Source of the DNA: Symbiodinium natans
Taxonomy: Eukaryota > Sar > Dinophyceae > Suessiales > Symbiodiniaceae
DNA: 64,000 nucleotides
Direction: 5' to 3'
Assembly (NCBI GenBank): GCA_905221605.1
Contig: CAJNDS010002836.1
Location: forward strand, 172,628-236,627
This document shows, piece after piece, positions 23,201-32,282 of the stretch (position 1 is its first letter; each line of letters starts with the position of its first letter). The notes under the pieces were generated by a model, which made no database searches, was not told where the DNA came from, and worked only from the letters and a program-made list of their open reading frames with translations. The position numbers were made by a program, and so were the translations under genes.

Positions 23201-24715
23201 GCACAAAGCAACCAAAACCAGGCAACCAAAACGCACAATACTTGTCATCAACATGAGCCAAGAATCAACAGCGACTCAATCTGAGCCACCTTGACCTGAA
23301 TCTCCAGTAACAAGCAGACGCTTGTAACAAAATCAGACTCACAAGCAAGCATACGCTCACCACCTGACTCTTCAACGTACAACTCCTTCACATACCCTCA
23401 ACGGGTCTTCAATCAACTCTCTCAACTTCAACCAAGCAATCGACCAATCCTTTTTTCAACAACACCTTGGTGCTCCCTAGTCATGCAGATACACGCAACG
23501 CTTCTGTGCTTTGATCCACATCAATCATGTCTGTTTCATGTGCTCTACCTTCTTTCCTGAGTACACAATTTTCCAGTCCCCAGTCCTTTCCTCTTTCTTT
23601 CTTCAGTCTTTCCCTTTCATCTGAGGCAGGGACAAAAGCTTGAAAACCCAATGGCTCCTCTTGGCCATCATTCTTTGTTGTCAGCTTTCTTTCGCCTTTC
23701 TTTCAATACCTTTTACCTTTCCTAATCCTTTTCCTTTCCTTTTCCGTTGGGGACTTGAACCTCCAATCTGTTCAGTGGGGACTGGAACCTCCACTTCCTT
23801 GCAATTCCTTTTCTCTGTGGGGACTGAAACCTCCACTTCCTTTGTCCATTCTTTTCTTTCAATCTCTACCTCTGTGGCCTTGGGGAGGGACGAACCCAAG
23901 CTCAATCCACTTCTTTCAATCGTACCTCAGTCAATCAGGCTTCACGAATCTCAGACACAACTTCAGCTTCACTCAGCATCAATGCGTGTCGTCTTGGCTA
24001 CTTGCAATCACCAAAAGTTCCTACCAAAACTCAAACGAATCAAACGTCCCTATCAAAACTCGCAATCACTCTACACACAGCAGTCACAACAAAACTCTCT
24101 CTACCTATTCTTCGCAATGCTTTGACAGAACTGACATGTGCAATCTGTACCTCGCACACAATCTCTGCCACAGTACACTGCTTCAAGGAAAAGCTTCACC
24201 AATCTCTCTGGCGCTTCCAAAGTATATACATGATGCTCCAAGCCAAAGGTTTGTACAATGCTTCTTACTCTTCTCAACTCGATGCACAAAACAATCTACC
24301 AGGCTTCTCGAACGACCATACAGCGAAAACGAACTTTGTACAATCCTACCTTACTGAGCTTGTCAGTGAGCAGGCCCCAGCTCTTAAGCCGAAGCTCCGC
24401 TACCATGAAATTTTCAAAGGTCACTTTCTGTACAATATCAAACTGTTATGTAAACTACCAAACACATGACTGTTCAATCAATGGTCTTGACCACACCACA
24501 ATACAAGCATACAACTGTCAGATGCAATCTCTCGCTCAGCAATCTTTTGTGTCACTTGGGCTGAGCCAATCCTTAGCCAATCCTCGTTGGCACCTTGAGC
24601 CAAAGCATCATGGACATGGCAATGTCCACACGCCAATGTTCTCTGTCAGTGTTGCATGTTGTTCATGCAATGGACAATGTACATGTGCAGGAAGTAAAGC
24701 TCAATCCTAACACTT
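20206..24715. other. A/C-rich, gene-poor stretch
   Basis: The base use changes here: the plus strand is rich in A and C (CAA, CCAA, ACAA strings) and poor in G from about 21.0 to 24.7 kb. No gene is recognised. At about 23740-23860 a motif GTGGGGACTGGAACCTCC is repeated three times, inside a pyrimidine-rich tract that gives a hydrophobic open frame (23640-24125) which I regard as fortuitous. Short open frames at 21253-21640 on both strands lack motifs. Confidence 0.35.
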
Positions 24716-24955
24716 AAGCCCCCCTCCTTGAAGCCCTTTAAGCCCCCTTCAAAGCCCCCTTGAAGCCCCCTTCAAGCCCCCCTTGAAGCCTAAGCCCCCC
24801 TTCAAGCCCCCTGAAGCCCCCTTGAAGCCCCCCTCCCCCTTTAAGCCCCCCCTTCAGCCCCCTTAAGCCCCCCCTTTAAACCCCTTCAAGCCTTCTTTGA
24901 AGCCCCCCCTCAAGCCCCCCCTTAAGCCCCCCCTTAAGCCCCCTTTGAGCAAAGG
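24716..24955. repeat. C-rich tandem array (TTGAAGCCCCC)n
   Basis: About 240 bases of degenerate units of 8-14 bases with the core AAGCCCCC(C)TT, for example TTGAAGCCCCC and TTAAGCCCCCC. The complementary strand is G-rich and could form quadruplexes. Confidence 0.92.
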
Positions 24956-25745
24956 TGATGGCCCATCAAGCTCAGGGTCTCAGAGTCAGGTTTTTGTGAC
25001 AACTGCGAAGTACTGGCGCTGGTGAAGGCTGTTGGGCTTTCTATTATTGGGTGACGGTGTGCAGCTTGATTGAGTTTAGGTTGCAGTTTTAGGCAGCTCC
25101 AGGCTTCCTAAAGAGGAAGCAGGCACTGCGTGGTAGATCTCTAGCCCGAGCATGGTCTGACAAGAACACCTGAAGTCAGCAATCCCCGAGCCACGAGTCC
25201 ACAAGGCCCCAACAGAAGCTATCAGCTAATCACCAACTTTTGATGTTTCATGAGACTCCCGCCGGCGATGAAATAAGCTACTACCTTCTCCGCCAAGCTC
25301 TTGCTGTGGCCATCGTGCAATTGCCGTAGTTCTGCTGATGTCATGACGACTGATTCGAGAGGTTGCTGCGCGAACACCGCAAAAGGCAGCAACAAATTAA
25401 TGGTTGCAAGCCGTGAAAGCGAACACTTCTGTCAAGTGCAGTTGTGCAATCTGATTGAAAGCCGCGACAAAAGCACGGTTTTTAGAGACTCCAATATCCC
25501 TTATGAGGGAAATTTACATAGGCCATATGAGGAAGCCTATGTTGGAGTCCCTTGGGTTAAGGTAAAGGAAGCTCGCGTGTTCGCGAAATGATAACCTAGG
25601 ACCTAGAACCTAGGCCCAGACTCCAGCCTCCAGCGTCCGGACGGAATTACACGCGTGCGTCAGGAGCCGTCGTTTTCGCGGGAACACCAGGAAAGTCCGC
25701 CAAAACGTGGCGCCAAAAACCAGTACGCGCGCGCGTTGTTCTTGC
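24956..25745. other. Unresolved 5' flank of the LINE
   Basis: No gene recognised. A short palindromic-looking stretch TTATGAGGG...CATATGAGG lies at 25500-25530. The 5' boundary of the LINE probably lies in the right part of this stretch or in the G-tract that follows, but no target-site duplication could be identified by eye. Confidence 0.4.
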
Positions 25746-25866
25746 AGGGGGGGAGGGGGGCAGGGGGGGAGGCAGGGGGAGAAGCAGGGAGGGGGGGGCA
25801 GGGGGGGGCAGAGAGGGGGGGGCGGCGGGCAGGGAGAGAGAAAAAGAAGAAGCGGGAGGGGAAGGG
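25746..25866 (+). repeat. G-tract immediately upstream of the LINE reading frame
   Basis: About 120 bases almost free of pyrimidines, with many runs of four to nine G separated by A or CA. It lies 176 bases before the ATG of the LINE on its sense strand. It could form G-quadruplexes in DNA or RNA and may be part of the element's 5' UTR; that role is inference. Confidence 0.85.
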
Positions 25867-26041
25867 CATGGCCGTGTAGGGCAGATTTCATGAAGCACCG
25901 CGCTGTCGCGGCAGAGTTGTTTGTTTGCACGTGCATCCAGGAAATGCACAGGAGGTGCGTTTGGCTGAAACGCGCAAAATTGGCGCTGCCCCAGCGCATG
26001 TGATCCCTCCAGATTGACTCTCACGATTGTGCTCTCAGCGC

Positions 26042-29000
26042 ATGATACCCTCCTTCCTCTCGATTGTCAGGTCTATCAAACTGCGCTTGCCTCTACGACG
26101 AGTTGTTCTCGCGGCCTCCTCATTTGATTGGCGCGACTTCACCCACTCCCGCGCTTGCCCTTCCCCACGCTCTCACCCTAAACCTGCCCACTCCAGAACA
26201 CCCAGTTGCCTCACACCTCATCGCGCTTCCTCCTTAGCTGCTCCCCCCTTAACTCCCAAACCCGCGCTTCGACTGCTCTCTCTCCTTGCGTGCTTTCAAC
26301 TGTGTGCCACTGCCCCCGTCACTTTCCCAACATTACCCGAGCCCAACGGAGCAGCGCATGTCAAAAAATCCTTGTTGCGGGCACAGAAGCGAGCAAACCG
26401 TTTTGGCAGAACCACCTATCACGGTCGGGTCTTGACTGCTAAGCAACTAGGATCTCATTCCCCTAAGCCTGCCCCCAAGTCCGCCAGCTGCACCTCACCT
26501 CCCCCCTATCCTAAGCCACATGTTGATGTACTCACCTGGAACAGTAGTGGGCTCTCTCAGTCCAAGTTGGCTGAATTACTTGCGTGGCTGAACGCAGAAG
26601 ACAGCCCGTCTCGATACCGCATCGTGTGCATCACTGAAACCCACTGGTCAGACACCAGTGAGTTTCACATGCAAGGCTGGAATGCTGTGCACTCCGGCTT
26701 CAGCACCAAGGCTGCAGGCATCCTGCTACTAGTTCATGAGGATCTATGCGCACCGCACCAAATACGGTATAAAGAAATTCTGCCAGGTCGCCTCGTACAT
26801 CTTCGCATATATCAAGGTTCTGCGCCAGCCATAGATATCCTCGGTACATACCAGTACGCCTGGAATCTTGCGAGAGGCCCTGGATCTCAACCGCAACGCC
26901 GCAAGGCCCTGCTTGATGAGCGGCTTGATGTCTGGCAGAAAATACGCAGCTGGGTTCAATCTATCCCGGCTAGGAACGCCTTGTTGCTCATAGGTGACTT
27001 CAACTGCGGCCTCAAGACGCATTCCACACATGTCGGTCGAGGTATCTCAATTCCCCGCTCGGGCTATCCTGACGACCAATACCTCTTCCAGGACATCCTT
27101 ACCGACTATGCGCTGACAGCTCTCAACACCTGGGGGCGCCATGGTCGCAAGGCCGGCACCTTCCAGCACCATTCTGGCTCCGTGACACAGATTGACTTTG
27201 CCATTGTTAGGGCCAGACTCACCACGCCGCAAGCCCTCCAGGCCAAATCACTCCAGGCAGTCCCCATACTGCCCAAAACTGGCATGTATCACTGCCCCGT
27301 GCATCTTACATTTCCTTTGCCTGCAAACCCCACTGCTCACCAGGCTGCCTCCCAGAGTCTAACGCTGGCCAGTGTCAAAGCTCAGCTTCGCGCCTCTCCG
27401 GATACGCAACAGAGCTTCATAGCCAATCTCCCTACTCAGGTCCAGGACGAGGAGGACCTCATCAAGTCCATGTACGACTCCTGGGCACTCGCCTGTAGAG
27501 AGAATCCACCCCCTGCTACCCGCACCAAGGCGGAACAAGTCAAGGAAGAGCTTCAGCGTACAACTTTGGTCACAGTCAGGTCTCTCTGGGCTCTGAGAGA
27601 TCAAGTGCATCAGAATCGTACCCAGCTCCTCTCTACTGCCTTACTTCACTGTGTAGCCTCGGCACTCACACCGGTTCAAGCTTACCTACCGGCACGCGTC
27701 TCATCCTGGCTGAGAACCAGCACCTCGCGTTATCTGGGCGCAATCCTACGTTGGTGGAAGCTCAGCACCCAACACGACTGCCAAGCGAGGGCTCTTCGCA
27801 AACATTGCCGCGCCAGGAAGAAGAAACACCTTGAAGCTCTCATTGCTGACGCACAGGCTGGCAAGCACTGCCTGACGGCCTTACATAACATCCTGAAGAG
27901 ATTTGCGCCTAAAACCCGGCCCAAACGCATCCAACTTCGGACCTCCAGCGGCGACATTCAATCGCCGTCAGCTGAGCTAGCTCAGATCCTCTCGCATTTC
28001 CGCGTTGTCTACGACTCGCCGACAACCCAACCATCACCTAGAGCTGTCTTGTCTCCGATCACCTTTTCCATCACAGAGATAACTAATGCTTTTCTGCATC
28101 TCCCACGGAAGGCTCTCCCATCACATTATCCTCCAGCTCCGCTCTGGCAAGCAGCCGCCCCCTTAGCTGCTAGTGTCTTTCACGAATGTCTGCGTCAAGC
28201 GTTTAAGTCTGAGCGCCTTTATCTACCAGACACATGGCATAGAATCCAGGTGGCACTCATCCCTAAACCCTCTAAGCCCCTAAACTGCCCGGGTTCGCTT
28301 AGACCCATTTCCCTACTGCCGCCGATGGCAAAAGTCCTGGCGAAACTTCTCGCCTCCCGCGTTCGTCCTTTTGCGCAGGAAGCTGCCTCCAAACTTCCGC
28401 AATATGCCTACCTCCCACAGAGGCAAACGCTCGACGCTCTCGATCGCGCTTTCTCCCATTGCCACTCGGTGCGACTTAAGCGACAGACAGGCTACATTAC
28501 CACGAGGGATCGCTACGAAGGCAAAATAACAAGGCAGTGTGAAGGGGGCATAACCTTCTCACTTGATCTTCAGAGAGCTTTCGATAGCATCCCCTGGAGT
28601 TCACTAGAAACCAGTCTGCAAGACGCTGGTGTTCCTCGCTCGCTTGTACACCTCATAATGTACTTGCACGAACGAGCCCTGTATGTCTTTCGCACCTCGC
28701 ACTCGCAAGGCTCTATTTTCGCGGGACAGGGCATCAGGCAAGGCTGCGGTCTGGCTCCACTAGTATGGACCATTTACTCCCTGAAAATCCTTAAGAGCAT
28801 GGCATCCATCGCCCCAAACTCGCAGCGGACGCTCTTTGCAGACGACTTTCTCTTCCAATGGAGCATAAGCTCGCCACAGGACTTCCTGAAAATCCCACAC
28901 CAAATTGCTGGAATCATCCAGACCCTGAATAGGCAAGGGATGTTTTTAAGTCCGGGTAAATCGGTCATCCTGTACAGCTTGTGGGGAGGACAAGTGCCCA

Positions 29001-32000
29001 AGCTGCTCAAACCCCTAGTTAGGCTGCACCCCACCCTAGGTCGTTGCTTTCGTGTGCCCCTTCATGACTATAAACAGGCTGTCTCACTCCCGGTTGTGAG
29101 CACCCATGTTTATCTTGGCATGGTTCTCTCCTATAAAAATTTCGAGATGCACAGCCTACGGCACAGAACTAGACAGTCCTGGATTGCTTTTAACAGAGTC
29201 AAGCACATACTCTGCAACAGAACGCTCAGCCTGCACTTGCGGCTACAGCTATATAAAGCACTGTGCCTCTCCATTCTCCGATATGGGCTTCCCAGCTGTG
29301 GGCTGACTGCTCTAGGGCGTGACAAATTCACCACCACTGTGCTGCGTCAAACACGCATGGTGGTTCGCAACCACTCCTACTTTACTGGACTTTCCAATGC
29401 AGACTTTCTCCAGCGATTCAAGTTGGAAGAGCCTCTCACAAGCTTCCATGGTATTCTCCTTAACAGGTTAAGAGGCATTGAGCACAAACCTGCAGCCCAG
29501 ACCCACCCTCCTGAGGTCTGTGCCTGGTGGCAGCACCTTCGCTCCACTGTGGAGGCTCCGCCGGAGACTCCGGTGGATGAGAGGCAGTTAAGGCACAGGC
29601 GGGACACCCATCAATCTGAACCGTGTACTGTCTGCGGGGCTGTTTTTGTCAACGAGGCCGCGCTGCGCTTTCACATCACCAAGATGCATGTCCAACCGGA
29701 CAAAAACACCCAAAAGGCCTTGAAGGCAGCGCTTCGTGTTCGCAAGGATGAACACATGCTGCATGCGCACGGCGGATTGCCGACCTGCAGGCACTGCAGA
29801 CACAAGTTTTCGTCCTGGCCTCAGTTCATGAGCCACTTTAATCGGCAATGCTGCCCAGTTCTGCACCTTCAGCAAGCCTCTCAGTTTCCCCCGCTTCCCC
29901 CAGACCCGGCGCCGCTGATTCAACAAGCTGAACTGCTTTCTTTGGCCGCGACTTACACCTGGCAAGAGCTCACTGCAGAAGTCCAAAAGTTTGGCAGGCT
30001 CCTGCACTGTCCGCTATGCAATCTTTGGATGGCGCAAACTGGCCAACTGGTGAAGCACATGCAAGCCCAGCACAATGACTTTTCCACCGCCATTTCTCTC
30101 ATTCAGCAGTTCCTTCTTGAGTGTAAAGGTATTACCAAGCCTTGCCGCTTTTGCTCTACTAGTCATCACAAGGCCGCGGTGGGTTGTCCGGTTCTCTTTA
30201 GAGTTGCCCTTCTCTTGAATCACCACAACAGACTGCGACACACCCTTCAGGCTTCACAGCATGGAGGACGTCGGCCGGGACGAGCTAATCCGAGGACAGC
30301 AGGAGCTTGCGTTGTTCAACTCGATGATGCCAGCGCCGGGAGCCGCAATTCCCCCTTCGCAGGGAACCGGTCTGCGGAGACAACGAGATCGCAACGACGA
30401 AAGCCCACATGTCATCCGCAAGGCCTTCCGACCCAAAGGGAAGGGCCCGTCATATCCACAGGACAGACGAACCTCCGCCAGTTTCTTGGAGGACTCAAGC
30501 AGCAGCGATGCTCAGTTGGAAGTAGTGAAGATGATGGCCAGGCTCAGCGTACGCCAGGCCGACCAGCTGAGCATCCTGAAGTTAGACACGACCTATGTCT
30601 TGTTCCTCAAGACGCAAGGAGCAATGTCGATTACGAAGGATCTATGGGCAATGGGGAATCGGTGGCACGAACAGAAAGAACAAACTCCACAGGACATCAC
30701 GATGCCGCTTCGCAACACCTTATTCTCCTGCCTTCTGCGCTCGCTGGATCTACGACTCCAGGCACTGCAAGAGAAGGAGGATGCCCGGGTGCAAGCCAGG
30801 AGCTTGCACTTGCTTCAGGACCGGGAGGATCACGTGTTGGCATTCAACTATATGCAATGGGACTCGCAGACCAGGCAGTACCTTGTGAAGAAGGACAGGG
30901 AGCCTCTTGCCCTGACCGAACTGAGGAGGGACATTGCCACCATGCAAGCCAATCTGGCCCATCCTCGGGTCGTCAACCGTTTTCACGCCATGAGGAAGCT
31001 TACGGAAGACCTGAGTGGGGACGTCCTGCCGATGCACTTGGAGATCGGACTTCGCAGCCAAGTTGCCCATCAGGTCTTCGACTGCCTGGACAAATGGTGT
31101 CACAGCGGCGCCTTTCACTTGATCTCAGCCACCCTTCGCCACGAACGCCTAGGCAGAGACGGTCTGGTCTCTTCGTTGGTGAAAGCTGTGGATCGTCTGT
31201 GAAGCCTGCCGTCAGTCGGAAGCTGAAACTCCTTAATACAGCCAATTTCTGTTACATAAACAGTTGCCTACATGCCCTTTTGCACTTGCAATCTCTCTGC
31301 CCACCTGCAGCCGATTTTGTAAGGCCAGACTTTCAGAAAATCTTGAAATGGCTGGCTACTCAGAAAGAAGTCCATGTTTGGCGCACCTTGGGTTTTCAGC
31401 AATTGCTTCATGGCTGGCCCAGGCCACTTGAGCAACATGACGTTGCAGAACTACTTCTGCATATGAAGGACGGTGACCTGCTGGCTGCCGGCTGCTTCAC
31501 TGGCAGCTGGCAAGCCAGACGCATGGAACATACTCTTCAAGTGCTTGACGGAGGACACGTCAGTCCCCTCTTCATCGACGCTCCACTTGGAGCAGTCTCG
31601 ACCTCAGGAGTGGCTGCCTCTGCAGCCACTGCATCACCCTCTGCTGCAGATGCCCGCCGTTGCACCCTGCAGACGCTTGTAGATGCCTGGGCTTCTCAGG
31701 CCCATCCGCATGCGCTGTGTGAGCTGCCAGAAGTCTTGATGCTACAGATCAATCGGTTCTGGGACCCTGCTTTCCCGCAGCATAAGAATTCACAACCCGT
31801 AAGCGCTGGCTGCACTGTCTCCTTGCCCCACTTCCTGCAACCAGACAGTCTTCAGACCTCCCTGGCCAGATATCAGGTTCGAGCGATCTTGTTGCATCAA
31901 GGAGCATCCAATGCCTCCGGACACTATCGTGCTCTGACGCTGTCACCTGAAGGTGTAGCGTGGTTGCACGACGATGGTGCTTCAGCTGTGAACGTTACAA

Positions 32001-32077
32001 TCAAACAGAGAGCCGAATTAGACAAGCAATCATATGTTTTCTTCTGCACGCTGATAGAGGCCTCTCTCTCTCCGTAG
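26042..32077 (+). CDS. LINE ORF2-type polyprotein: APE endonuclease, RT, zinc fingers, USP-like protease
   Basis: One uninterrupted frame of 2011 codons from the first ATG (the frame opens 15 bases earlier at a TTG). Domains in order: basic/proline-rich leader 1-155; APE-type endonuclease 161-420 (LTWNSSG with N167, TETHW with E199, GDFN with D319 and N321, QID with D385, H417); reverse transcriptase about 700-1050 (LRPISL 753-758, FSLDLQRAFD with D842, GIRQG 897, FADD 932-935); zinc fingers at 1195-1216 (C..C-x12-H-x4-H), 1249-1270, 1323-1344 and about 1368-1400; a low-complexity linker about 1407-1720 that overlaps another ORF; USP-like domain about 1725-2008. The first parts nick DNA and copy the element's RNA by target-primed reverse transcription. 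All catalytic motifs are intact, so this copy could be recent or active. The USP domain is unusual for a LINE. Confidence 0.9.
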   Translation: MIPSFLSIVRSIKLRLPLRRVVLAASSFDWRDFTHSRACPSPRSHPKPAHSRTPSCLTPHRASSLAAPPLTPKPALRLLSLLACFQLCATAPVTFPTLPEPNGAAHVKKSLLRAQKRANRFGRTTYHGRVLTAKQLGSHSPKPAPKSASCTSPPPYPKPHVDVLTWNSSGLSQSKLAELLAWLNAEDSPSRYRIVCITETHWSDTSEFHMQGWNAVHSGFSTKAAGILLLVHEDLCAPHQIRYKEILPGRLVHLRIYQGSAPAIDILGTYQYAWNLARGPGSQPQRRKALLDERLDVWQKIRSWVQSIPARNALLLIGDFNCGLKTHSTHVGRGISIPRSGYPDDQYLFQDILTDYALTALNTWGRHGRKAGTFQHHSGSVTQIDFAIVRARLTTPQALQAKSLQAVPILPKTGMYHCPVHLTFPLPANPTAHQAASQSLTLASVKAQLRASPDTQQSFIANLPTQVQDEEDLIKSMYDSWALACRENPPPATRTKAEQVKEELQRTTLVTVRSLWALRDQVHQNRTQLLSTALLHCVASALTPVQAYLPARVSSWLRTSTSRYLGAILRWWKLSTQHDCQARALRKHCRARKKKHLEALIADAQAGKHCLTALHNILKRFAPKTRPKRIQLRTSSGDIQSPSAELAQILSHFRVVYDSPTTQPSPRAVLSPITFSITEITNAFLHLPRKALPSHYPPAPLWQAAAPLAASVFHECLRQAFKSERLYLPDTWHRIQVALIPKPSKPLNCPGSLRPISLLPPMAKVLAKLLASRVRPFAQEAASKLPQYAYLPQRQTLDALDRAFSHCHSVRLKRQTGYITTRDRYEGKITRQCEGGITFSLDLQRAFDSIPWSSLETSLQDAGVPRSLVHLIMYLHERALYVFRTSHSQGSIFAGQGIRQGCGLAPLVWTIYSLKILKSMASIAPNSQRTLFADDFLFQWSISSPQDFLKIPHQIAGIIQTLNRQGMFLSPGKSVILYSLWGGQVPKLLKPLVRLHPTLGRCFRVPLHDYKQAVSLPVVSTHVYLGMVLSYKNFEMHSLRHRTRQSWIAFNRVKHILCNRTLSLHLRLQLYKALCLSILRYGLPSCGLTALGRDKFTTTVLRQTRMVVRNHSYFTGLSNADFLQRFKLEEPLTSFHGILLNRLRGIEHKPAAQTHPPEVCAWWQHLRSTVEAPPETPVDERQLRHRRDTHQSEPCTVCGAVFVNEAALRFHITKMHVQPDKNTQKALKAALRVRKDEHMLHAHGGLPTCRHCRHKFSSWPQFMSHFNRQCCPVLHLQQASQFPPLPPDPAPLIQQAELLSLAATYTWQELTAEVQKFGRLLHCPLCNLWMAQTGQLVKHMQAQHNDFSTAISLIQQFLLECKGITKPCRFCSTSHHKAAVGCPVLFRVALLLNHHNRLRHTLQASQHGGRRPGRANPRTAGACVVQLDDASAGSRNSPFAGNRSAETTRSQRRKPTCHPQGLPTQREGPVISTGQTNLRQFLGGLKQQRCSVGSSEDDGQAQRTPGRPAEHPEVRHDLCLVPQDARSNVDYEGSMGNGESVARTERTNSTGHHDAASQHLILLPSALAGSTTPGTAREGGCPGASQELALASGPGGSRVGIQLYAMGLADQAVPCEEGQGASCPDRTEEGHCHHASQSGPSSGRQPFSRHEEAYGRPEWGRPADALGDRTSQPSCPSGLRLPGQMVSQRRLSLDLSHPSPRTPRQRRSGLFVGESCGSSVKPAVSRKLKLLNTANFCYINSCLHALLHLQSLCPPAADFVRPDFQKILKWLATQKEVHVWRTLGFQQLLHGWPRPLEQHDVAELLLHMKDGDLLAAGCFTGSWQARRMEHTLQVLDGGHVSPLFIDAPLGAVSTSGVAASAATASPSAADARRCTLQTLVDAWASQAHPHALCELPEVLMLQINRFWDPAFPQHKNSQPVSAGCTVSLPHFLQPDSLQTSLARYQVRAILLHQGASNASGHYRALTLSPEGVAWLHDDGASAVNVTIKQRAELDKQSYVFFCTLIEASLSP
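30261..31202 (+). CDS. Nested 313-codon ORF in a different frame of the LINE
   Basis: An ATG frame (MEDVGRDELIRGQQ...) starts just after the fourth zinc finger and ends a few bases before the USP domain, in a different frame from the polyprotein. Its product looks like ordinary protein, with segments such as MARLSVRQADQLSILKLD, YLVKKDREPLALTELRRD and HAMRKLTEDLSGDVLPMH. The main frame over the same bases is rich in G, S, R, T and Q and looks like an out-of-frame shadow. As I recall, related LINEs carry a comparable helical region in line with the RT. Either this is a separate protein, or ribosomes shift into and out of it, or two old frameshifts left the main frame open by chance. No domain recognised. 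Confidence 0.65.
   Translation: MEDVGRDELIRGQQELALFNSMMPAPGAAIPPSQGTGLRRQRDRNDESPHVIRKAFRPKGKGPSYPQDRRTSASFLEDSSSSDAQLEVVKMMARLSVRQADQLSILKLDTTYVLFLKTQGAMSITKDLWAMGNRWHEQKEQTPQDITMPLRNTLFSCLLRSLDLRLQALQEKEDARVQARSLHLLQDREDHVLAFNYMQWDSQTRQYLVKKDREPLALTELRRDIATMQANLAHPRVVNRFHAMRKLTEDLSGDVLPMHLEIGLRSQVAHQVFDCLDKWCHSGAFHLISATLRHERLGRDGLVSSLVKAVDRL
31205..32065 (+). CDS. Ubiquitin-specific-protease-like (C19) domain within the LINE frame
   Basis: This C-terminal section of the LINE frame shows the USP boxes in order. Cys box: LLNTANFCYINSCLHALLHL, with N1732, N1735 and nucleophile C1737, matching the N-x-G-N-T-C-Y-x-N-S pattern. QQD box: EQHDVAELLLHM (1797-1808). The PEVLMLQINRF strand (1896-1906) corresponds to the usual LP..L..HLKRF. 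His box: ASGHYRAL with H1961, followed by W1974 and D1977/D1978 (AWLHDDG), corresponding to GHY...W...DD. Cys-to-His spacing is 224 residues, shorter than most USPs, and the paired CxxC zinc ribbon of many USPs is not evident. Known family chemistry: cleavage after the C-terminal glycine of ubiquitin. Whether this copy binds ubiquitin or a ubiquitin-like protein, or cleaves its own polyprotein, is unknown. Confidence 0.85.
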
Positions 32078-32282
32078 AGTGTCACTTCAAGTGTTGGACT
32101 CATCAGTTGATAGAACTGTACAGATTTTGCTAGTATTCTGCTGTCTTCTGCACTGCTCATGGGGCGCTCGCGCCGGGTGCAGTACAGGGGTAGCCTCCGC
32201 TTCATCACGAAGCCGCATGCACAGTCATGCACCTGACACGCTATGCAAAGCACTCCTTTGCCGCGTCGGAAGAAGAAGACTC

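Noticed and set aside
23640-24125. 161-codon frame starting with a signal-peptide-like hydrophobic segment
   Set aside because: The segment is a pyrimidine-rich tract with a threefold DNA repeat; hydrophobicity follows from T-rich codons and nothing downstream looks conserved.
24590-24610. Possible relict dinoflagellate spliced-leader (minus-strand TTTGGCTCAAG), and a similar TTGGCTCAAG at 50585
   Set aside because: Only 10-11 bases match the end of the leader as I remember it and the rest differs; matches of this length are not unexpected in 64 kb.
24716-24955. CRISPR-like array of short repeats
   Set aside because: Units of 8-14 bases adjoin without unique spacers; it is a degenerate C-rich tandem repeat.
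26027-26041. TTG at 26027 as the LINE start codon
   Set aside because: A eukaryotic start is more likely at the first ATG of the frame, 26042; the five extra codons carry no feature.
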